A stretch of DNA of 53,150 nt, taken from positions 1 through 53,150 of the forward strand of contig CAJUQY010000017.1 of the NCBI GenBank assembly GCA_910588815.1, written 5' to 3'. Shown in pieces: positions 34,407 through 42,300 of the stretch. Source of the stretch: an uncultured Lachnospiraceae bacterium (GTDB taxonomy: Bacteria; Bacillota; Clostridia; Lachnospirales; Lachnospiraceae). The notes under the pieces were generated by a model that was not told where the DNA came from, did not search any database, and saw only the letters and a list, made by a program, of their open reading frames with translations. Both the position numbers and the translations under genes were made by a program. Each line of letters starts with the position of its first letter. Position 1 is the first letter of the stretch.

Positions 34407-34461
34407 TTGTTTTTTTGGGGCTTATTGCATATAATAAACCGTACAGTAACTGTACGGTCAA
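34407..34461. promoter_or_regulatory. Divergent MATE/MerR promoters with MerR operator
   Basis: Minus strand: -35 TTGACC (34461-34456) and -10 TATTAT (34436-34431) are separated by 19 bp, the over-long spacer typical of MerR-activated promoters. A perfect palindrome (arms ACCGTACAGT 34438-34447 and its complement 34449-34458) fills that spacer. Plus strand: TTGTTT (34407-34412) and TATAAT (34430-34435), 17 bp apart, would start the merR transcript inside the same palindrome, implying autoregulation. Confidence 0.85.
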
Positions 34462-34474
34462 GAGGATTTTGAAA

Positions 34475-35296
34475 ATGTTGAAAGAAGAACGCATGCTGTT
34501 TACTATCGGGCAGTTTGCCGATTTGCATGAAATCAATAAAAAAACTTTGATGTGGTATGATGAGATTGGCCTGCTGAAACCTGCCTGCACGAAAGAAAAC
34601 GGCTACCGCTATTACAGCTATCAGCAAAGCGCCGCACTGGAGACTATTTTAATGCTGCGTGAATTAAATGTATCTTTGGCTGAAATCAAACTTTTTATGG
34701 AACACCGCACCATGGACAGCTTTGATTGTCTTCTGAGAGACAAAATTGCAGAATTAAGCCGGACGATATCCCACTTGAAATCCATGCGGAAAATTTTGTC
34801 CGGCCATCAGCGCAAGATAGAAATGCTGCGCTCCCTGGACATATCCGCCATCAGCCTTGTGCGACAACAAAGCTGCCGTCTTGTGTCTGTCGATGTAAGT
34901 GCAGATACTTCTTTTGAAAAAGAAGTTGGACGGGTTATTGCCGAAACAAAGAAATATCAGCTTCACCGCCTGCATGATGCCTCCTATGGGTCAATGATTC
35001 CCGTTGAAAATCTGTTGCAGGGGAAATTTGACGAGTATACGGCTCTTTATATCGAAATGCCCTATCCAATATCTGAAAAAGGACTTCATTTGCGGCCCGC
35101 CGGAACTTATCTCCGTGCTTTCTGTAAAGGCAGTTGGGATAATATTTCTGACAAATATAAAGAAATCCTTGCTTATGCGGATAAACAAGGACTTTCATTA
35201 TACGGATTTGCCTATGAAACAGGTATCAATGAACTTGTCATTGACAGTATGGATGAGTATATTACACAGATTGAGATACCGGTTCAATGGGAATAA
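34475..35296 (+). CDS. MerR family regulator with GyrI-like effector domain (BmrR type)
   Basis: A 273-residue activator. Residues about 7-75 are the MerR winged helix (FTIGQFADLHEINKKTLMWY, then GYRYYSYQQ); a coiled dimerisation helix follows; about 125-273 form an effector-binding domain like BmrR/GyrI that would bind bulky hydrophobic ligands. ATG 34475 follows AGAGGA by 8 bases. It lies divergent to the MATE pump and shares its operator, so ligand-induced pump expression is likely (inference). The gene end overlaps cbiK's end by 13 bp (convergent). Confidence 0.88.
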   Translation: MLKEERMLFTIGQFADLHEINKKTLMWYDEIGLLKPACTKENGYRYYSYQQSAALETILMLRELNVSLAEIKLFMEHRTMDSFDCLLRDKIAELSRTISHLKSMRKILSGHQRKIEMLRSLDISAISLVRQQSCRLVSVDVSADTSFEKEVGRVIAETKKYQLHRLHDASYGSMIPVENLLQGKFDEYTALYIEMPYPISEKGLHLRPAGTYLRAFCKGSWDNISDKYKEILAYADKQGLSLYGFAYETGINELVIDSMDEYITQIEIPVQWE

Positions 35297-36078
35297 ACGT
35301 TTTCGGCAGCTGTTTTTGCGTGCTCTGCAAAGAGCTTCTGCACTTCTTCATATTCTCCCAGGCCCTTTAACAGACAGGAGACTTCATAGCCCTCCCGCAG
35401 GAATTCGTTCTTCCAGGAGTCCTCACCGTCTCCGGCCATATCGTTTCTGGCATGGTCCCCGGCCACGATCATCAGAGGGGCCAGGAGGATCTTTTTCGGC
35501 GCCTTTTTCCGAACCAGATCTTTTACAAGGCTTAAATCCGGATAGCCCTCCACCGTGCCGATATAAATATTTTCAAAGCCGGCGGCCTTCAGCATGTAAT
35601 CCAGGGCCGGGTAGACCGCATTGGCATGGTGCTCCGTGCCGTGCCCCATAAACACCAGAAATTCGTCGGTTCCAAGGCCGGAAAATTCTTTGACTACGGC
35701 GTCGATCAAGGCGCGATAATCCGACTGGTCCGTGAGCAGGGGATTTCCCACCCGGATGCTATGGAAACGGTCCTCAAAAGCGGCCAGATCCGCCAGCATG
35801 CGGTCATTCTCCGTGCCGTTGATGATATGGGTGGGCTGGACAATCAGATCCGTAAAGCCTTCGGCCAGGAAGGACTCCAGGGCCTCCCTCACGGTACAGA
35901 TATGGACGCCGTCCCGGTCCTTCAGTTTTTTGATAATCATGCCGCTGGTAAAGGCGCGGCGCACCGGGAGTCTGGGAAAAGCATCCCCGACAGCCGTCTC
36001 AATGGCCCGGATGTTTTTTGTTAAGGCATCCGGATAACTGGTGCCGAAGCTTACAACCAGAATTCCTTTTTTAGACAT
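35284..36078 (-). CDS. cbiK: Sirohydrochlorin cobaltochelatase
   Basis: Inserts cobalt into sirohydrochlorin, the committed step of the cobalt-early route. The 264-residue product matches CbiK: ILVVSFGTSYPDA near the start, then H146 in FMGHGTEHHANAVYPALD and H209 in MIVAGDHARNDMAGD as probable metal ligands. It has no signal peptide, so it is cytoplasmic. It is read opposite to the other B12 genes and about 5.2 kb beyond the end of that run (30036), with its own promoter. Start ATG lies at complement 36076-36078 behind AAGGAGA. Confidence 0.95.
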   Translation of the reverse strand: MSKKGILVVSFGTSYPDALTKNIRAIETAVGDAFPRLPVRRAFTSGMIIKKLKDRDGVHICTVREALESFLAEGFTDLIVQPTHIINGTENDRMLADLAAFEDRFHSIRVGNPLLTDQSDYRALIDAVVKEFSGLGTDEFLVFMGHGTEHHANAVYPALDYMLKAAGFENIYIGTVEGYPDLSLVKDLVRKKAPKKILLAPLMIVAGDHARNDMAGDGEDSWKNEFLREGYEVSCLLKGLGEYEEVQKLFAEHAKTAAENVYSH

Positions 36079-36122
36079 CGTAAAATCTCCTTATATTAAG
36101 TCAGAACAACACGGAAGACATC

Positions 36123-36180
36123 ATGAACCTTTCTTTTTAACAGACAGGTTCATTATAATATAGGGGGATGGAAAATTCAA
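36123..36180 (-). promoter_or_regulatory. cbiK promoter with adjacent inverted repeat
   Basis: On the minus strand TTGAAT (36180-36175) and TATAAT (36157-36152) lie 17 bp apart. An inverted repeat with perfect 8-bp arms (ATGAACCT 36123-36130 and AGGTTCAT 36146-36153) covers the expected transcription start, a place where a repressor or RNA hairpin could act. No B12-box is seen. Confidence 0.5.
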
Positions 36181-36299
36181 CCGCTTTTGCAGCCTGTGAG
36201 GCCCTCATTCCATGGACAGGGAGGTTTCTGCGAAACTGCGCATGACAGGAAAAAAACGGCATAGAATGAAAAGAAAAGGTTGTCTAAAGGAGAGAGTCC

Positions 36300-37631
36300 A
36301 TGGGGAGAAGAGTAATTTCGGCATGGCTTTTCGCATGGGTATGTCTGTGGGCGGTGCTTGGCCCTGTCGGAAGAAGCTATGCGGGAGGGGAGGAGGGGGA
36401 GGCAGAAAAAGCCTTTGTCACCTCGGAAACGGAAGCGGAGGCGGCTTCGGGGGAAGTGGCATGGGAGGCGGCTGCGGGGGAAGCGGAGGCCGGGCCCGGA
36501 GAGCTTCACGCCATCAGCGCAGTGCTTCTGGACGGAGATCTGGGCCGGGTGCTCTACGAGAAGAACGGCTATGAGGTACGGGCCATGGCAAGCACCACAA
36601 AAATCATGACCTGCATTCTGGCCCTGGAAAATATGGACGAAGAAACGGCCGTCACCGCTTCCGCCAAGGCGGCTTCCCAGCCAAAGGTCCGCCTGGGTAT
36701 GCGGGAGGGAGAGCAGTATGTCTTAAAAGACCTGCTCTATTCTCTGATGCTGGAATCCCATAACGATTCGGCGGTGGCGGTGGCAGAGGCGGTTTCCGGA
36801 AGCGTGGAAGACTTTTCTGTCTTAATGAACCAGAAAGCGAGGGAGATCGGCTGTACAGATACTTGTTTTTTGACCCCCAACGGGCTGGATGCGAAAAAAG
36901 AAGAAAACGGTGTTACCCTGTCCCATTCCACCACGGCGGCGGATCTGGCCCTGATCATGCGCTACTGCACCATGGAATCGCCACAAAAAGACCGGTTCCG
37001 GGAGATCACGGGAACAGCTTCCTATCAGTTTCAGGCGGCAGGGCGGAATTTTTCCTGCAATAACCACAATGCCTTCCTCGGCATGATGGAAGGAGCCTTT
37101 TCCGGAAAGACCGGCTTTACCGGAGAAGCAGGCTACTGCTACGTGGGAGCACTCGAAAAAGACGGAAAGACTCTGATCGTGGCTCTCCTGGGCTGCGGCT
37201 GGCCCAATAACAAAACCTACAAATGGAGTGACACGAGGAAATTGATGGAATACGGGCTTTCCCGGTATGCGTACCGGGATATTTACCAGAAACCGGAGCT
37301 TTCCGACCTTCCGGTAAAAGAGGGGATCCCGGCGGGAGAAGAGGCAAATGAGACGGCCTTCGTGCCTTTGATTGAGGTGAGGGGAGAGGAAAGCCGCTGG
37401 CAGCTTCTGATGAAGGAAGGAGAGCAGGTGGACGTTCAGATGGAACTTCAGGAATCCCTCACGGCTCCCGTGGCGAAGGACCGGCCGGTGGGAAAGATCC
37501 TTTACCGCCTGGACGGGGAGGTGGTTGCTTTCAGCGAGATCCGCACGGCGGCCTCGGTGGAAAGACTGGACTTCAAGTGGTGTGCGTCTCAAGTGCTGGA
37601 ATGCTTTTCTGATATCGGAAAATTTCCTTAA
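36300..37631 (+). CDS. D-alanyl-D-alanine carboxypeptidase (penicillin-binding protein)
   Basis: Exported serine peptidase that trims the terminal D-Ala of peptidoglycan stem peptides. The 443-residue product has a signal peptide (about 1-28), an acidic linker, then the peptidase S11 fold with its three motifs: S98-TTK101, S153-HN155 and K270-TG. A C-terminal beta domain (about 335-425) follows, as in DacA/DacF. ATG 36300 follows AAAGGAGAG. The 221-bp gap upstream holds the cbiK promoter; no promoter for this gene is evident. The C-terminus lacks a clear amphipathic anchor helix. Confidence 0.9.
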   Translation: MGRRVISAWLFAWVCLWAVLGPVGRSYAGGEEGEAEKAFVTSETEAEAASGEVAWEAAAGEAEAGPGELHAISAVLLDGDLGRVLYEKNGYEVRAMASTTKIMTCILALENMDEETAVTASAKAASQPKVRLGMREGEQYVLKDLLYSLMLESHNDSAVAVAEAVSGSVEDFSVLMNQKAREIGCTDTCFLTPNGLDAKKEENGVTLSHSTTAADLALIMRYCTMESPQKDRFREITGTASYQFQAAGRNFSCNNHNAFLGMMEGAFSGKTGFTGEAGYCYVGALEKDGKTLIVALLGCGWPNNKTYKWSDTRKLMEYGLSRYAYRDIYQKPELSDLPVKEGIPAGEEANETAFVPLIEVRGEESRWQLLMKEGEQVDVQMELQESLTAPVAKDRPVGKILYRLDGEVVAFSEIRTAASVERLDFKWCASQVLECFSDIGKFP

Positions 37632-37645
37632 AACGGCAAAAAAAG

Positions 37646-37692
37646 TTGGCCAATCCGGAAAATTCTATGTATAATAGAGCCATACGGATTGG
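37646..37692 (+). promoter_or_regulatory. Promoter of the DUF5685-DnaJ pair with flanking inverted repeat
   Basis: TTGGCC (37646-37651) and a perfect TATAAT (37670-37675) are 18 bp apart. An inverted repeat with 8-bp arms (CCAATCCG 37650-37657 and CGGATTGG 37685-37692) brackets the -10 region, so one arm touches the -35 box and the other the likely start site. Confidence 0.6.
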
Positions 37693-37721
37693 TTGATTTT
37701 TTTTGCGGCAAAGGAGGACTC

Positions 37722-38570
37722 ATGTTCGGTTATATAACGATCAACAAACCGGAGCTTAAAATCCGGGAATTTCGGAGGTATCAGGGATATTACTGCGGGA
37801 TTTGCAGGAGCCTGCGGCTTCGGTACGGGCTTTCCGGACAGATGGCCTTAAACTACGATATGGTATTTTTGTCGGCCCTGCTTACGGGGCTTTATGAAGG
37901 GAAGGAGTATCTGGCTCTGCGCAGGTGCGCGCTTCATCCGACAGGAAAGCACTTGTCCATCCAGAACCCTTATATTGATTATGCGTCGGACATGACGGTG
38001 CTCCTGGCTTACCATAACCTGATGGATGACTGGAGAGATGACAAAAATGCATTCAGCCTGGCGTCGGCCGGGCTTTTAAAAGGAAAGTGCGCGGTTTTGG
38101 AAGCGGAATATCCGAGGCAGTGGCATGCGGCAAAGAAGGGGATCCGGAAGCTGCACGGATATGAACGGGAGAGGAGCGCCGACCTGGACGGGGCGGCGGG
38201 CTGCATGGGAGCGCTTCTCGGCGAGATTCTGGTCCTGGAAAGGGATCAATGGGAGGAGCCTTTGCGTGCCATGGGCTTTTATCTGGGGAAGTTTGTTTAC
38301 CTGATGGACGCCTACGAGGATCTTTTTCAGGATGAAAAGCGGGGGCAGTACAATCCGCTGTCGTTTCAAAAGGACCGGCCAGGCTTCGAGGACTGGTTCG
38401 CCCAGGTGCTGACCATGATGATGGCCGGCTGTGCGAAGGAATTTGAACGGCTGCCGATTTTAAAGGATGTTGCTATTTTGAGGAATATATTGTATGCTGG
38501 TGTCTGGACGAAATACGACCTGATCAGGGAGAAACGGAAAGAACAGGAGAACAAACATGGATCCATATAA
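37722..38570 (+). CDS. DUF5685 family protein
   Basis: A 282-residue protein resembling the DUF5685 family of Clostridia (function unknown). It opens MFGYITINKPELKIREF and carries GYYCGICRSLRLRYG (C25-x2-C28) and a later cysteine (RRCALHP); helical throughout, with the acidic segment MDAYEDLFQDEKRGQYNP. No signal peptide. Its end overlaps the DnaJ-domain gene by 14 bp, so the two products are probably made together, which hints at a chaperone-linked role (inference). ATG 37722 follows AAAGGAGGA. Confidence 0.75.
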   Translation: MFGYITINKPELKIREFRRYQGYYCGICRSLRLRYGLSGQMALNYDMVFLSALLTGLYEGKEYLALRRCALHPTGKHLSIQNPYIDYASDMTVLLAYHNLMDDWRDDKNAFSLASAGLLKGKCAVLEAEYPRQWHAAKKGIRKLHGYERERSADLDGAAGCMGALLGEILVLERDQWEEPLRAMGFYLGKFVYLMDAYEDLFQDEKRGQYNPLSFQKDRPGFEDWFAQVLTMMMAGCAKEFERLPILKDVAILRNILYAGVWTKYDLIREKRKEQENKHGSI

Positions 38571-39246
38571 AGTGCTGGGGGTGGACCCTTCGGCCTCCGA
38601 TGAAGAAGTAAAAAAGGCTTACCGAAATTTAAGCAGGAAGTATCATCCGGATTCCAATGTGAACAGCGCACACCCGGAGGTGGCGGAGGCGAAGTTCAAG
38701 GAGGTGCAGCAGGCCTATGACATCATCATGAAGAAACGGCAGGGCGGTGACGGTTATGGGGACGGCGGCTATGGCGGGGACAGACAGGGCGGCTATGACG
38801 ACCCTTTCGAAGGGTTTGATCCTTTCCGCGGTTTCGGAGGCTTTGGAGGTTCCTACGGCCAGGGCCAAAGGAAAACTTACCAGAGCGAGACAGACAGCCA
38901 TTTGAGGGCGGCCGCCAATTATATCAATTCCGGCCATTACAGAGAAGCCCTGAATGTGCTGGACGGAATCAAAGACCGGGGCGGCACCTGGTATTATTAC
39001 CATGCCGCGGCAAACTCAGGGATAGGCAATAACATTCAGGCCATGGAATCCGCCAGAAAGGCCGTGGCTCTGGAGCCGAACAATGCCCGTTTCCGCATGC
39101 TCCTTTCCCGGCTGGAATCCGGCGGAAGCTGGTATCGCTCCATGGGCCAGGGTTATGGCCGCGGTATGGACAATATGAATAGCTGGTGCTGTCAGATTCT
39201 AGCCCTCAATGCCTGTTTAAATCTTTGCTGCTGCAGGCCGTTTTAG
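38557..39246 (+). CDS. DnaJ-domain protein with Gly-rich linker and TPR-like tail
   Basis: J-domain co-chaperone of 229 residues. Residues 1-65 form the J domain with H30-P31-D32; it would stimulate a DnaK ATPase. Next comes a Gly/Tyr/Asp-rich linker (about 65-105), then helical repeats (about 112-190; SHLRAAANYINSGHYREAL and a second copy, TPR-like). The last 20 residues contain six cysteines (WCCQ, CLNLCCC), possibly metal-binding. There is no zinc finger of classical DnaJ. Overlaps the DUF5685 gene by 14 bp. Confidence 0.85.
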   Translation: MDPYKVLGVDPSASDEEVKKAYRNLSRKYHPDSNVNSAHPEVAEAKFKEVQQAYDIIMKKRQGGDGYGDGGYGGDRQGGYDDPFEGFDPFRGFGGFGGSYGQGQRKTYQSETDSHLRAAANYINSGHYREALNVLDGIKDRGGTWYYYHAAANSGIGNNIQAMESARKAVALEPNNARFRMLLSRLESGGSWYRSMGQGYGRGMDNMNSWCCQILALNACLNLCCCRPF

Positions 39247-39326
39247 CGCCGTATCGGCAGCCTGCCTGGAAAAGCGGGACCTGAACGGCGTCATCATGAA
39301 TAAAGAATCGGAAAGGAGTGGGAATC

Positions 39327-42300
39327 ATGAAGCTTTCCCAAAAGTGTATACGAATATTCGGCGGCTGTATCCTTTTTTTTGCGTTTGCCCTGGCGTTTGC
39401 CACGGTAGTTATGGCGGTCTCGGGCCAGTGGAACACGGGTGGTTCCTACAGTCTGGTCATCCAGAAGCAGTTTGACAGCAGTGTTCCGCAGGAGGTTCTG
39501 GAGGAAGCCAAAAAACAGACTTACCGTTTCCGGGTCGAGGGCTATCGGCTGGACAAGGACAAAAATAAAATCCAGATCAACGATATCGTGGAGATCGGTC
39601 CGGATTCAGAGGACTGGACAGGTACCTCGGGGCCCGGCGCCCAGCCCTGGAAAGTGTCAGGGACACTAAGCTCCGAAGGGCCGATTCATGTCTCGGTGAC
39701 CGAGATTACCAACGATATGACGCTGAATGTGGGGGGGCAGGAGTTCAACATGGGAGACTCCCGCGCCGAGGTCGCCAACCTGTATACGGAAAGCGCCCAG
39801 GTGCGGGAGCTGAACAGCAACGGCAAAATCTCCCTCTCCCGGCCCAGGAAAAAGATTGTCTATGAGGACGGGAAACCGGTAGAGAAAGAGGTCACTACCA
39901 CGTCTGTTTTCCGCATAAAGCATGAATGGCCCTGGGACGACAGCCAGGTGGTCAAGCCCGGCAACTGGGTGCAAATGAAAGACGAGGTGGTGACGCTGGC
40001 GCCCGGCAGTAAATTCGACTATACCGAACTGCCGGCGGGCCGGTATACCATTGAGGATCTGTCCGTGTCCGGCTACAAGATCCAGCTCGGGTCCCGGACG
40101 AAGGATGTTTCGGCGGGACAAACCGGAGAGTTCTACATCAACAGCAAGCCCGGCAAGCTGATCATCACCGCCGGGGGCACGGAAAATGACGGCGGCAAGC
40201 ACTATTTTACGATCAATCGGGTCAGCGCCCCGGATGGCGCGGAGCCCTTCGAGAACCGGGTTACTCAGGCCGTTGCCTCCAAGGGCCGTTATGAGGTGAC
40301 AAATCTGCCCCGGGGCAAGTACGAAGTGACGGAGTACACCTTTTCCGGCGCGCCCACCAAGTTCAAGGTGAAGGTACCGGAGACCGAAGACAAACAAAAA
40401 GAGTTTCGCTTCAAAGACTTTACAGAACAGGGAAAAACGATAGTCAGATATTATATTTCCATGGGCGGCGACTATGTCGACGGCTTTCGGTACGGGCCAA
40501 TATATAACGCGAAAGGGAAAATGCTTTCTGAAAATGACCTGTATGATATACGCTATATCGCTGATTTCCTTCAGCAGGACGGAACGACAACGCGGGGAGC
40601 GTATAAGGCGACCAACCGCAAAGGCAATTACTATTACACTTTAAATGACACCATTATCCCGGGAAGCGGAAGTCAGAGATTAGCTTTTGGCGTGGGGGAG
40701 ACAGCGGCCAATAAAGGCGGATTCTGCCTGTTGAAGTGGACCGAGCACACAAGAAAAGAACAATCCTATGACAAAGACTACGACAATATAGACTACACCT
40801 TCACCGTGGATGAACGGGGGTGGATGGAGATCACCGCGCCGACGGTCGCATCGACCGATATAGGGATGGGCCATGTCACCTACACTTATACGCTGCGCAA
40901 GAGCGAGAGCGGACCGGCGGTCAGGACGATGGAACTGAAACCGGGAGAGACCAGAAGGTTCGAGGGGCTGGAGGGGGGAAGTTATTTCCTCAAGGAGACG
41001 GTGAACCTGGATCAGCCGGACGGCTTCAAGATGGAAATTTCCGGCGACCCCTTCGGCTCCATAGAGGCGGGGACATCCTTTCATCTCGTCACAATGGGGG
41101 ACCGTACACTGACTATCACAAAGCCGACAGCCAGTGACGGCGGCCGGATTTACTCCTTCACAGTTGAGCGGATCAGCGGAAAAGAACTGGAAACCCCTTT
41201 TGAGACAAAGACCGTGAGCCTCAAAGCGGGAGAAAGCGACCACAGTATCACCCTCCCGGAGGGCGAATACATGATCACCCCCACGGACGATATGACCGAG
41301 ATCTTCCAGCTGACCTGCAGTGACAGTACACAGGTCCACGCTGAGGTTCCCTCTTCCCAGTCCTCCACCGTGACATTTACCAATGTGTTCACCCCGGGCA
41401 CACTGGGTTACCGCTACGTCCATGAGTACTACCTGAAGGACGCCGGGGATAACAAATACAGTTATGAAGGCTGCAGCCCGGTGACTACGGTGGGCGGCCG
41501 GGACGATGACAAGGAGACCTACGGCTCTATCGATGTCACCAAGGAACCGGATTTTACCTTCACTGGTGCGGACGGGGAGAAACAGACATACACCTATGCC
41601 TATATGCCCGACAACAATGCCTACGGCTATGCGAACAGTGGGAAGGCGACAGGAGGGAGCAGCGGCGCGGATGACCTTCTCACATCGAACCGGAGTGTCG
41701 AAAAGGGTACCGAAAACCCGATTTATTACAAGGTGGACAATGATCTGACAGGGAAAAAGTATATCGGAGTCGATGACACGAAGTCCCAGATCATCATCCT
41801 GCGCTATTTCCGGGTGCTGCCGGAGGACCAGAAGGGCAAATATAACTATGTCCATGTGTACTATCTCCGGAACAAGGACGGTACCGTCACCTGGGAGGGA
41901 ACCAGCGACATTCAGGAGTCGACCGGCCAGTTGGGACTGTCCTACCCGGCCAAAAGCATTCCGCTGGTGCCTGATTACAAACCGGAAGGCCAAGATAACA
42001 CATACCACTACGTCCACAACAACCGCCCCACCTGCGGTATTCTGACAGATGATCCGAAGGATACGAACGCCGCACTGATAGAAGGAATGGCCACAAATAA
42101 TCCCGATGCTCAGCAGCGCTACTATCCCAACAGCAACAGCGACAGCGTCATTGCCACCGAGGACGGAAAACAGATCATCATCCTGCGCTATTACCGCGAG
42201 GAGGCTCCGGTGGTGACCAACGGCACCTACAAGGTCGTCCACGAGTACTACTTCCGGGAAAAGCTGGAGGATCAGGGGGACACGGAAGAGGATTCCGGGA

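Noticed and set aside
40680..42242. Long minus-strand open frame (520 codons) opposite the surface protein gene
   Set aside because: It is a shadow of the coding strand: no ribosome binding site or family features; the plus strand has clear signal, repeats and anchor.
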